From CAYZRJ01 sp964480825 (GTDB lineage Bacteria; Patescibacteriota; WWE3; UBA101185; UBA10185), in the NCBI GenBank assembly GCA_964480825.1, contig CAYZRJ010000011.1, positions 1-15,682 on the forward strand: a DNA stretch of 15,682 bases, written 5' to 3'. The notes below the pieces were generated by a model. That model worked only from the letters and a program-made list of their open reading frames with translations, was not told where the DNA came from and ran no database searches. Within the stretch, counting starts at the first letter, position 1. Every line of letters starts with the position of its first letter. Position numbers and translations under genes: made by a program. This document shows positions 1 through 5,513 of this stretch, in pieces.

Positions 1-20
1 GTACTAATATTTGTATTTAT

Positions 21-287
21 ATGTGCACATTGGACATTAATTCAAAAGTTTTCACACCTAGCGAAGCCATTAAGATTATTAATACTAGTTTGTTAACGGA
101 ACCAAATAATGTAATTGGTAGTAGAGAGTTTGATTTACTTCCGCTTGAAAATGTTAAATCCGCCTATCAACAGATGATTAAAGACCCTCTAAGCACGATA
201 GATTCACACTTTTTAAACGATGTTCTCAGTATAAACGGCTTGTTTTGTTTATTTCGCCATCTGGATAAAAAGGGCGCAATAACGTAG
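21..287 (+). CDS. hypothetical protein, 88 aa, possibly 5'-truncated
   Basis: The frame is open from the first base of the window, so the gene may begin upstream; ATG at 21 is the first visible start. No recognised motif, signal peptide or membrane segment. The C-terminal half contains DPLSTIDSHFLNDVLSINGL and looks helical and soluble. The gene ends 31 nt before tRNA-Lys and may be co-transcribed with it. Coding status rests on frame length and position only. The opposite-strand frame here is a tRNA artefact. Confidence 0.45.
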   Translation: MCTLDINSKVFTPSEAIKIINTSLLTEPNNVIGSREFDLLPLENVKSAYQQMIKDPLSTIDSHFLNDVLSINGLFCLFRHLDKKGAIT

Positions 288-318
288 AATAGTGCCTGTT
301 GCTCAAATAGTAGTTTGC

Positions 319-393
319 GGGGACGTAGCTCAGGGGTAGAGCAGCTGGCTCTTAACCAGTTTGTCGTGGGTTCAAATCCCACCGTCCTCACCA
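319..393 (+). tRNA. tRNA-Lys(CTT)
   Basis: Full cloverleaf. Acceptor stem 319-325 pairs with 383-389 with one G-U pair, discriminator is A390, and CCA at 391-393 is encoded. The anticodon stem GCTGG/CCAGT encloses loop CTCTTAA with anticodon CTT. The T-arm has the usual TTCAAAT loop. Confidence 0.96.
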
Positions 394-415
394 AAATGTT
401 TAGTTGTACTCAACC

Positions 416-435
416 ATCAGCGAAGCTGATATCAT
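416..435 (+). promoter_or_regulatory. palindrome plus extended -10 promoter
   Basis: ATCAGC-gaa-GCTGAT (416-430) runs directly into an extended -10, TGATATCAT (427-435). The -10 hexamer TATCAT ends 6 nt before the ATG at 442, so transcription would start at or next to the start codon, giving a leaderless mRNA. A closely similar arrangement precedes tRNA-Leu(GAG) at 1376-1395. Confidence 0.55.
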
Positions 436-441
436 TACGCA

Positions 442-843
442 ATGCGCATCTATATCGCATATAAGTATCGCTATATAAAAGACAAAGAAGCACTTAAAAA
501 AGAGTTGCAGGAATTATCTGACTACTTTGAGGGTTTAGGTCACAAAGCCTTTATTTTAGGCAGGGATGTACAAAAATGGCAAAATCACCAGTACTCAAAG
601 ATTACAACCACTTTGGATATTATTAAGAATATCGGTAAATATGATACTCTTTTTGTCTACAATAGTTGTGACGTTCACACAAACGGAATGCCGGTTGAAA
701 TTGCACTTGCAAAATTGTTTGGCTTAAAGATTATTTTTGCACGTCAAAAAGATGCTAAAGCAGGTTTGCTGGAAAAATTTGCTGACAAGGTAGTTGTTTA
801 CGACAACATTGAAGATTTAAAAAAGTTAAACCCTCTTAACTAA
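442..843 (+). CDS. nucleoside 2-deoxyribosyltransferase-like protein
   Basis: A 133-aa soluble protein with the small Rossmann-like layout of the nucleoside deoxyribosyltransferase/DNMP hydrolase fold: an N-terminal strand (MRIYIAY), a helix and GHKAFILGRD (about 33-42), a central strand with DTLFVYNS (68-75), and NGMPVEIALAKLFGLKIIFA (81-100), where Glu86 sits at the family's catalytic glutamate position. The family transfers or hydrolyses the N-glycosidic bond of 2'-deoxynucleosides or deoxynucleotides, so a role in nucleotide salvage or pool cleaning is likely; the exact substrate cannot be read from sequence. The start is supported by a -10 box 6 nt upstream and lack of a Shine-Dalgarno. 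A 40-bp tandem repeat begins right after the stop. Confidence 0.7.
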   Translation: MRIYIAYKYRYIKDKEALKKELQELSDYFEGLGHKAFILGRDVQKWQNHQYSKITTTLDIIKNIGKYDTLFVYNSCDVHTNGMPVEIALAKLFGLKIIFARQKDAKAGLLEKFADKVVVYDNIEDLKKLNPLN

Positions 844-844
844 A

Positions 845-936
845 CTCGCGCCAGAGTTACATTCATAGCACTGGCACTCGCAAGCTCGCGCCAGAGTTAC
901 ATTCGTAGCACTGGCACTCGCAAGCTCGCGCCAGAG
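845..936 (+). repeat. 40-bp tandem repeat running into tRNA-Leu(CAG)
   Basis: Unit 1 (845-884) and unit 2 (885-924) differ at one base (862-864 region, a/g in ATTC[A/G]TAGC). A third partial unit (925-936, CTCGCGCCAGAG) continues into the acceptor strand of tRNA-Leu(CAG), which starts at 930. Each unit contains GCCAGAG, identical to the tRNA 5' acceptor strand, and CTGGCA, matching its 3' acceptor end, so it resembles a collapsed tRNA remnant. Confidence 0.85.
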
Positions 937-1015
937 TGGTGAAATGGCAGACACGCAGTCTTCAGAAGACTGTATCCGCAAGGATGTGAGGGTTCAAATC
1001 CCTCCTCTGGCACCA
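930..1015 (+). tRNA. tRNA-Leu(CAG)
   Basis: Class II tRNA with a long variable arm (ATCCGCAAGGAT). Acceptor GCCAGAG (930-936) pairs with CTCTGGC (1005-1011), then discriminator A and encoded CCA. The anticodon stem CAGTC/GACTG encloses loop TTCAGAA, anticodon CAG. The T-arm is GAGGG-TTCAAAT-CCCTC. No clear promoter lies directly upstream, so it is probably transcribed with the gene at 442-843. Confidence 0.96.
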
Positions 1016-1104
1016 TATAATTTAAGCGTTAGTTAGATTAAAGCGCTTTTCAAACCACATAATTTATTGCATAATATCGTTATCTCGGTCTAAGGAGAAT
1101 TTAC

Positions 1105-1257
1105 TTGGCAAAAAAGAAGCTACCTCAGATTGGTGTTAATTTTTATTCTGCTTCTATTCAATTGTTTAGTACTTTGAGATTTAGAAAGCTTCACAAAGTA
1201 CATCCTCAATTACGTCGGCGCCAAAGCAAGAAACAACTAAAAGTAAAGCGCTCTTAA
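1105..1257 (+). CDS. small basic protein, 50 aa, TTG start
   Basis: A TTG start at 1105 has AAGGAG at 1092-1097, a 7-nt spacing, one of the best Shine-Dalgarno sites in the window. The product begins MAKKKLPQIGVNFYSASIQL and ends in a Lys/Arg-rich tail (RRRQSKKQLKVKRS), so it is strongly basic and could bind nucleic acid or the ribosome. I do not recognise a ribosomal protein family in it. The frame ends cleanly at TAA and a convincing terminator follows at 1305-1345. The non-ATG start and short length explain why it is easily missed. Confidence 0.6.
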   Translation: MAKKKLPQIGVNFYSASIQLFSTLRFRKLHKVHPQLRRRQSKKQLKVKRS

Positions 1258-1304
1258 ATTTAAGAAATTCAGCCCGCCCTCCTCGGTGCTGATTTTACCT
1301 CTCG

Positions 1305-1345
1305 AAAGCCTCGGTACGACTCTTTATCGCATCGAGGCTTTTTCT
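1305..1345 (+). terminator. Rho-independent terminator
   Basis: Arms AAAGCCTCG (1305-1313) and CGAGGCTTT (1333-1341) pair perfectly, and the inner GTACGA/TCGCAT extends the stem with one mismatch. A T-rich tract follows (1339-1348). It lies 48 nt after the stop of the small basic ORF. Confidence 0.85.
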
Positions 1346-1375
1346 TTTATTAATAAGTGATTAGTGTACTTACGC

Positions 1376-1395
1376 ATCAGCATAGCTGATATAAT
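1376..1395 (+). promoter_or_regulatory. palindrome plus extended -10 promoter of tRNA-Leu(GAG)
   Basis: ATCAGC-ata-GCTGAT (1376-1390) merges into TGATATAAT (1387-1395), a perfect extended -10. The tRNA starts at 1404, so the primary transcript would have almost no 5' leader. The surrounding bases also match the element at 416-441 (TACGCA after the -10), so the two promoters look like copies. Confidence 0.7.
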
Positions 1396-1403
1396 ATACG
1401 CAT

Positions 1404-1482
1404 GGGCGGGTGGCGAAATGGCAGACGCGCAACGTTGAGGTCGTTGTGGGAGTAAAATCCCTNNNNNNNNNNCCGCCCACCA
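1404..1482 (+). tRNA. tRNA-Leu(GAG), interrupted by a 10-N gap
   Basis: Acceptor GGGCGGG (1404-1410) pairs with the visible CCGCCC (1473-1478), then A and encoded CCA. The anticodon stem CAACG/CGTTG encloses loop TTGAGGT, anticodon GAG. The segment GGGAGTAAAATCCC is the long variable arm. Ns at 1463-1472 replace the whole T-arm. A T-arm plus one acceptor base needs about 18 nt, so the 10-N run is probably a placeholder of arbitrary length and the gene is probably intact in the organism. Confidence 0.88.
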
Positions 1483-1485
1483 GAT

Positions 1486-1536
1486 CACTTAACGAGTATT
1501 CGAGTTTAGTGAGCTGGGGTGCCCGAGGGGCCACCA
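1486..1536 (+). repeat. two-hairpin tRNA-trailer element, copy A
   Basis: Hairpin 1: 1486-1496 pairs with 1501-1511, containing a T-T mismatch and tandem G-A/A-G mismatches. Hairpin 2: GGTGCCC (1518-1524) pairs with GGGCCACC (1528-1535) with one bulged C. The element starts 3 nt after the tRNA CCA and ends in CCACCA. Copy B lies at 5364-5436 after tRNA-Val. Confidence 0.7.
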
Positions 1537-1549
1537 AGTCAATTACCAT

Positions 1550-3232
1550 ATGCTTAAAATTACTACAGTTCTTTTGGCCGTTTTTTTGTTTTCGGGCGTC
1601 TTGATAGCTCAAACTTACTCTTCGATCGAAGAACGTATAGTATCGCTTCAAACCCAAATTCAAGTTAATAATGATGGAACATTGAGTGTGATCGAGGATA
1701 TATATTACGATTTTGGACCCAATCAACGTCACGGAATTTATCGGGATATTCCGTTTGTAAAAACCAATGGTGAGGGTAAAAAATTTAAGCTAGATATTAA
1801 AGAGGTTGAGGTTGCAGGGGATAAATCCACATTATCTTCACAAGCCAAAAACTTAAGAATTAAAATAGGCGACCCCGATAAAACAGTTTCCGGTAAAAAA
1901 CGTTATCAAATTTCATACAAGATTTACGGCGCATTAACTTATTTTTCAGATCACGATGAGTTGTATTGGAATTTAACTGGTAATAGTTGGCAAGTTCCAA
2001 TTGATCAGTTTGAAAGTGAAATAATTTTTCCTTTTGATGTTAAATACACCGATTTAACATATGCGTGCTATTCAGGAATTTCCGGAAGCACTGCATCGAA
2101 CTGCTCTATATTCGCAAAAAATTTAGAAGGGTATAGTTTTGTTAAAATCACGGCAGATAAAAGACTTGTAGCGGGCGAAGGTGTTACATCCGTGATCGGT
2201 TTTCCTAAGAATTTAGTGGCGGTTTTAGAACCAAAAGCATATTTTGATCCGATTTGGATAATTATGTTTGTTATTTCTATGTTTGTGTTAGTGAGTCTGT
2301 ATATACACGCTGTAATAATAAAACGTTGGTGGTCAGATAGGCAAAATACTTTGTCTAAACAAAAAATAGTAACGGCGTGGTTTCAACCACCTAATTTTAA
2401 ACGCGGTCAGGAATTTACTCCTGCTGAAACTACCGGTCTAGTTAATAAAAAAGTTGATCACAAAACTTTATCTGCGAGTATTATTTATCTGGCTCAAAAG
2501 GGATTTTTAAAGATTGTCGTTGATGATAAAAAAACCGTAACTTTTTTAAAGAAAAAAGATTGGAGTAACGACGCGGACTTACGTGATCACGACAAGATGT
2601 TACTTGACGCTATTTTTCAATCAGAATCAACTGTTACCGACAAGAAACTTAAAAAATCGTTTATTTTTGCCGAGCGAGTTATAAAAGTACAAAAAGCTGT
2701 AATGAAACATTTACTAGACGAGGGTATGTTTAAAGATAACCCCGTAAAATATCAAGAAACTATAACTGCAGCATTAATGTTTGCTTCGTTTTTTATGCTT
2801 TTAATTGCACCTATTGGTATACCGCTTACAATTTTTACTTGGTTTATTAAAACTAAATCGACACGTAAAACTGATTTGGGAATAGAAAAATATTCTGAAG
2901 CTAAATCTCTGTTAAATTTTTTAGTTTCACAAACGGAGCAGTTAGATTTTCAAGCTCATAATCAAATGTTTTTCGAAAAATTACTGCCCTATGCGACTGC
3001 TTTTGGAGTGGAAAAAATTTGGGCAAAACGTTTTGCTAGTATTGAATTCGCTAAAAATGACTGGTACGAAGGCCCGAATAACAACGCCATGTTGTATATA
3101 GCCGGCTTAAACCACTTAAATAGTAGCTTTAGGGCAATGACCGCAACAAACAGCAGCTCAGGCTTTTCTAGTGGGTTTTCCGGAGGATCTTCCGGAGGAG
3201 GTGGGGGCGGAGGTGGGGGCGGTAGTTGGTAA
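1550..3232 (+). CDS. DUF2207 domain-containing membrane protein
   Basis: A 560-aa protein with an N-terminal signal peptide (residues 1-20, cleavage likely near IAQ-TYS), an extracytoplasmic DUF2207 domain (about 25-230; motif GPNQRHGIYRDIPF near 56-69), a membrane segment at about 233-256, a cytoplasmic region, a second membrane segment at about 405-432, the family motif EKLLPYATAFGVEKIW (about 476-491), and a Gly/Ser-rich tail ending GSW. This is the usual architecture and length of YciQ-like DUF2207 proteins; their function is unknown, with a cell-envelope role assumed. ATG at 1550 fits directly before the signal peptide. No promoter or Shine-Dalgarno is obvious, so it may be co-transcribed with tRNA-Leu(GAG), 67 nt upstream. 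Confidence 0.88.
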   Translation: MLKITTVLLAVFLFSGVLIAQTYSSIEERIVSLQTQIQVNNDGTLSVIEDIYYDFGPNQRHGIYRDIPFVKTNGEGKKFKLDIKEVEVAGDKSTLSSQAKNLRIKIGDPDKTVSGKKRYQISYKIYGALTYFSDHDELYWNLTGNSWQVPIDQFESEIIFPFDVKYTDLTYACYSGISGSTASNCSIFAKNLEGYSFVKITADKRLVAGEGVTSVIGFPKNLVAVLEPKAYFDPIWIIMFVISMFVLVSLYIHAVIIKRWWSDRQNTLSKQKIVTAWFQPPNFKRGQEFTPAETTGLVNKKVDHKTLSASIIYLAQKGFLKIVVDDKKTVTFLKKKDWSNDADLRDHDKMLLDAIFQSESTVTDKKLKKSFIFAERVIKVQKAVMKHLLDEGMFKDNPVKYQETITAALMFASFFMLLIAPIGIPLTIFTWFIKTKSTRKTDLGIEKYSEAKSLLNFLVSQTEQLDFQAHNQMFFEKLLPYATAFGVEKIWAKRFASIEFAKNDWYEGPNNNAMLYIAGLNHLNSSFRAMTATNSSSGFSSGFSGGSSGGGGGGGGGGSW

Positions 3233-3248
3233 GACTATCTTTAAACCA

Positions 3249-3257
3249 TGATATAAT
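3249..3257 (+). promoter_or_regulatory. extended -10 promoter of tRNA-Gly
   Basis: TGATATAAT is a perfect extended -10 (TG-n-TATAAT) lying 27 nt before the tRNA, in the gap after the DUF2207 gene. Confidence 0.7.
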
Positions 3258-3284
3258 TTTTCCGTTGTGTGACTAAACTACCGC

Positions 3285-3359
3285 GCGGGAATAGCTCAGT
3301 GGTAGAGCGCTTCCTTGCCAAGGAAGAGGCCGCGGGTTCGAGCCCCGTTTCCCGCTCCA
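3285..3359 (+). tRNA. tRNA-Gly(GCC)
   Basis: Acceptor GCGGGAA (3285-3291) pairs with TTCCCGC (3349-3355), discriminator T, encoded CCA. The anticodon stem CTTCC/GGAAG encloses loop TTGCCAA, anticodon GCC. Its last bases (3344-3356) are repeated at 4196-4208, a possible attachment-site pair. Confidence 0.96.
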
Positions 3360-3369
3360 AAGTACTACA

Positions 3370-4182
3370 ATGTATACACCATTAAAAATAACTAACGAAA
3401 TATACTTGAGTGACGCGCAGAAAAATACTATTAAAGATATTGCTCACGACTTAAAAGTTATTAAATCTAAAGTTCCGTTTATAGAAGATGTAATTGTGCG
3501 TGCCGGATTTGTTGCAGATTTGTTATTCGATATAGAACCTCACGATATAGACGTCTACTACACAACAAAAGAGCAAATTGGTGAAAAGTTTTCTAATTGT
3601 AGATGTGATGAAATTAGAGAACTAACAAAAGATTTGGATTTTAAAATAATGAACAAAAAATACGAGATAGATTTTGGTCATTCTGGAGAGGGAGAGTTAT
3701 ATGTTCCGGCGATAGAAAAAATGACTGGGTTCTTTTCACACCTCTGGGAAGTTGCAATTATGCTGTGTATTGATACCGACGGTAATTTGTGGAGCAACTA
3801 AGAAGCTCTAGAATGTATAAAAAACAAGATTCACGAAATAAGATATGACGGGTGGTTGTACTATCCATATTTTATTCGGGAATTCCCGCATGTAGATTAC
3901 TATTACTACTACGCTAATAACTGCCTTCGAGGTCTATGAACTATATTTTCAAAAAAGTATCTGGGTATCGGACCGAACTATAAAATGTTGCTAGAAAACA
4001 CGCAATTAGTTTTAGACTGTGTAACAACAGTTCCAGAGTATAAAGAAAAATTGAGAGAATATCATAAGAAAAAAATGTACAGCATGAGTATAGAAAACCT
4101 GCAAAAATCTCTTAGTGTAACCAACGTTAATAACCAAGAATATTTGTTAGCAAAATTTGAGGAAATACTATTTAAAAGTTAG
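3370..4182 (+). pseudogene. nucleotidyltransferase-like gene with two in-frame stops
   Basis: One reading frame of 271 codons (3370-4182) is interrupted only by TAA at 3799-3801 and TGA at 3937-3939; there is no frameshift. The N-terminal part shows a nucleotidyltransferase-like active site: RAGFVADLL (about 44-52) followed by HDIDVYY (58-64), matching the G..x-D..D-x-D layout of polymerase-beta/tRNA-nucleotidyltransferase head domains. The last part (YLGIGPNYKMLLENTQLVLD) looks well conserved in style. The protein between the stops (EALECIKNKIHEIRYDGWLY) also looks like real sequence, so the breaks are probably recent, or sequencing errors. The start lies 10 nt after tRNA-Gly, and a 13-bp repeat of the tRNA end lies 13 bp after the gene. 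Substrate is unknown. Confidence 0.7.
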
Positions 4183-4195
4183 TTTCATTTGCAAA

Positions 4196-4208
4196 CCCGT
4201 TTCCCGCT
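4196..4208 (+). repeat. 13-bp copy of the tRNA-Gly 3' end (candidate att site)
   Basis: CCCGTTTCCCGCT is identical to 3344-3356 within tRNA-Gly. The two copies flank the nucleotidyltransferase-like pseudogene at an 852-bp distance, as in elements that integrate at tRNA 3' ends. No integrase is present between them. Confidence 0.5.
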
Positions 4209-4249
4209 TTAGATGTTTGAAGTTCCGAACTGTACCGTCACCTTAAAAA

Positions 4250-4280
4250 ATATCGCGTAGCCGGTCAATCTACGCGATAT
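4250..4280 (-). terminator. Rho-independent terminator for the minus-strand gene at 4283-4594
   Basis: A perfect 11-bp stem (4250-4260 with 4270-4280) has a 9-nt loop. On the minus strand the stem is followed by a T tract (T6, from 4250-4245), and it begins 2 nt after the stop of the minus-strand gene. Confidence 0.88.
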
Positions 4281-4282
4281 AT

Positions 4283-4594
4283 TCATTTAAATTTATTTAA
4301 ACATTCCCACTCAATCTGATCCGGAGAAACATAGATGCTGGTTCCACGTTTGTTAAACTTCAGCCACAGTTGATTTGGATTAAAGCTGTCTCTAACTTTA
4401 ATCAAGACGATGAAGCGCCCTCGTGTAATCTCTGTAGTTCTATTCCCCCCTTTCTTTTTAACAGTTTCAACAACATACTTACAAGGTCCCAGTAATTCAG
4501 GCAACTGCCCCTCATTCAACAACCCGCTATTTTTAAGCAACAGAAATGCCTTCTGCAGACCACTTGCGAAGACCCACTTTTTTTGGGCATTCAT
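4283..4594 (-). CDS. hypothetical protein, 103 aa
   Basis: A basic, soluble protein starting MNAQKKWVFASGLQKAFLLL, with a Lys/Gly stretch (VKKKGGNRT) in the middle and a C-terminal WECLNKFK; no family recognised. Coding is well supported: AAGGAG lies about 8 nt before the ATG and a perfect terminator follows the stop. It is divergent from the gene at 4809, and both have the same 14-bp sequence at their promoters, so they are probably co-regulated. The C-terminal half (RGRFIVLIKV, LWLKFNKRGTSIYVSPDQIE) reads like beta-strands of a small binding domain, but this is only an impression. Confidence 0.75.
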   Translation of the reverse strand: MNAQKKWVFASGLQKAFLLLKNSGLLNEGQLPELLGPCKYVVETVKKKGGNRTTEITRGRFIVLIKVRDSFNPNQLWLKFNKRGTSIYVSPDQIEWECLNKFK

Positions 4595-4808
4595 TACTCA
4601 CACTCCTTTATATTTTACAGTATTAGTTTAGATTAGAAACATATTAACACTTTTTGGTATTTCTGGGTACAAATGATACATTTGTCTCATTTCTAGCCTG
4701 GAGAGTATATTAAAGTGGGGTTTCCAGACTCGACTGGTGCTCCATAAATCTATTTGTAGTAGAACTTTTATTCTTGTAGGTGTTTATACTTTAGTTTAAT
4801 ATGTTTCT
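4595..4808. promoter_or_regulatory. divergent promoter region with two inverted repeats
   Basis: This 214-bp gap separates two divergent genes. TAGAAACATATTAA (4634-4647) is repeated as its exact reverse complement at 4796-4809, so each gene has TTAATATGTTTCTA at its own promoter/start region. A perfect palindrome, ACAAATG-ata-CATTTGT (4669-4685), lies between and is an operator candidate. A weaker structured segment (TGGAG 4699-4703 with CTCCA 4740-4744, and CCAG/CTGG inside) has no assignable role. Confidence 0.6.
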
Positions 4809-5138
4809 ATGTTAGATACAGGTGATTTAAAACAAATTAGGACTATTTTTAAAGAGGAGATTGACGTGGCATTTAAAAAAGAGCTTGTGCCAATCAAGAG
4901 AGATACCACTATTTTGAGGCGCGATGTCTCTATTTTAAAAATCGATGTTAGTGCCTTAAAAGATGATTCCGCTTTACTTAAACGGGCTGTGATATCGCTA
5001 GAAAATACCTATAAATACTATTCGGATCTTTTTTATTTAAACAAAGATAATATTTCTAAACTTGCTCATCGAACAAATACTTTAGAAAATAAAGCTGGTA
5101 TTAAATCACCTCAGGAATTAGCCATTTCCGGCATTTAA
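4809..5138 (+). CDS. coiled-coil hypothetical protein, 109 aa
   Basis: Residues from about 15 to 100 form a long charged helix with repeating hydrophobic spacing (VPIKRDTTILRRDVSILKID, then VSALKDDSALLKRAVISLEN), typical of a coiled coil; no enzymatic motif. Family unknown. The start is placed at the ATG 8 nt after a -10-like TTTAAT (4795-4800), implying a near-leaderless mRNA. The promoter sequence is shared, inverted, with the divergent gene at 4283-4594. Confidence 0.65.
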   Translation: MLDTGDLKQIRTIFKEEIDVAFKKELVPIKRDTTILRRDVSILKIDVSALKDDSALLKRAVISLENTYKYYSDLFYLNKDNISKLAHRTNTLENKAGIKSPQELAISGI

Positions 5139-5173
5139 CCCTTTTCTACACATTTTATGGAATTTATCTATGT

Positions 5174-5192
5174 TTGCTGATAAAATCAGCAA
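5174..5192 (+). promoter_or_regulatory. palindromic promoter of the tRNA-Phe/tRNA-Val unit
   Basis: TTGCTGAT-aaa-ATCAGCAA is a perfect 8-bp inverted repeat containing the extended -10 TGATAAAAT (5178-5186). The tRNA begins 12 nt after the -10. GCTGA directly before the -10 is also seen at 425-429 and 1385-1389. Confidence 0.6.
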
Positions 5193-5198
5193 GTACGT

Positions 5199-5274
5199 GG
5201 GAAGATAGCCAAGTCGGTCACGGCACCGGTCTGAAAAACCGGCTATGTGGGTTCGATCCCCACTCTTCCCACCA
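5199..5274 (+). tRNA. tRNA-Phe(GAA)
   Basis: Acceptor GGGAAGA (5199-5205) pairs with TCTTCCC (5264-5270), then A and encoded CCA. The anticodon stem CCGGT/ACCGG encloses loop CTGAAAA, anticodon GAA. T-arm GTGGG-TTCGATC-CCCAC. Only 9 nt separate it from tRNA-Val, so the two are one transcript. Confidence 0.96.
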
Positions 5275-5283
5275 AATCACTTG

Positions 5284-5360
5284 GGGCCTGTAGCTCAGTT
5301 GGTTAGAGCGTTCGGTTTACATCCGAAAGGTCCAAGGTTCGAACCCTTGCAGGCCCACCA
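5284..5360 (+). tRNA. tRNA-Val(TAC)
   Basis: Acceptor GGGCCTG (5284-5290) pairs with CAGGCCC (5350-5356), then A and encoded CCA. The anticodon stem TTCGG/CCGAA encloses loop TTTACAT, anticodon TAC. T-arm CAAGG-TTCGAAC-CCTTG. Confidence 0.96.
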
Positions 5361-5363
5361 AAT

Positions 5364-5436
5364 CACTTAACGAGCTTCGCGAGTTTAGTGAGTTGGGGTG
5401 CAATAGGAGCAACGTAGTTGCGACGAGTTGCCACCA
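5364..5436 (+). repeat. two-hairpin tRNA-trailer element, copy B
   Basis: Hairpin 1 (5364-5375 with 5379-5390) is the same as in copy A apart from the loop and one extra closing pair, and keeps the T-T and tandem G-A mismatches. Hairpin 2 (GGTGCAA 5397-5403 with TTGCCACC 5428-5435) keeps the bulged C but replaces two C-G pairs of copy A with A-T pairs. Its loop is enlarged and carries GCAAC-gta-GTTGC (5409-5421). Confidence 0.7.
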
Positions 5437-5478
5437 AATTCTAAGTGTTAATCTTCAATTCATATTTCAATTGTATAA

Positions 5479-5507
5479 TTGACATCTTGTACATAATATT
5501 GTACATT
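5479..5507 (+). promoter_or_regulatory. toxin-antitoxin promoter and operator
   Basis: TTGACA (5479-5484) is a perfect -35; 17 nt later TACATT (5502-5507) is a 4/6 -10. Two TGTACA boxes (5488-5493 and 5500-5505), 12 bp apart and themselves palindromic, lie between and over them, as expected for a site bound by the antitoxin for autoregulation. The -10 ends 6 nt before the ATG at 5514. Confidence 0.65.
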
Positions 5508-5513
5508 CAACTT

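Noticed and set aside
167..394. Minus-strand ORF starting MVRTVGFEPTTNWLRASCST
   Set aside because: It is the well-known false translation of the antisense strand of a tRNA gene (here tRNA-Lys).
845..936. CRISPR array
   Set aside because: The repeat units are directly adjacent with no spacers, and no cas gene is present.
1370..1732. ORFs on both strands across the N gap
   Set aside because: They translate tRNA-Leu(GAG), the Ns and the start of the DUF2207 gene in wrong frames.
3370..4182. Recoded stop codons (alternative genetic code)
   Set aside because: One stop is TAA and the other TGA, and both codons terminate other good genes in this window, so reassignment is not supported.
4699..4744. 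tRNA-like fragment (TGGAG...CTCCA with CCAG/CTGG inside)
   Set aside because: The inner stem is only 4 bp with a 6-nt loop and there is no anticodon arm or CCA; it does not form a cloverleaf.
5445..5513. N-terminal extension of the antitoxin
   Set aside because: The extra 23 codons would cover the -35, -10 and operator, and the residues are low-quality hydrophobic sequence; ATG 5514 fits the family start.
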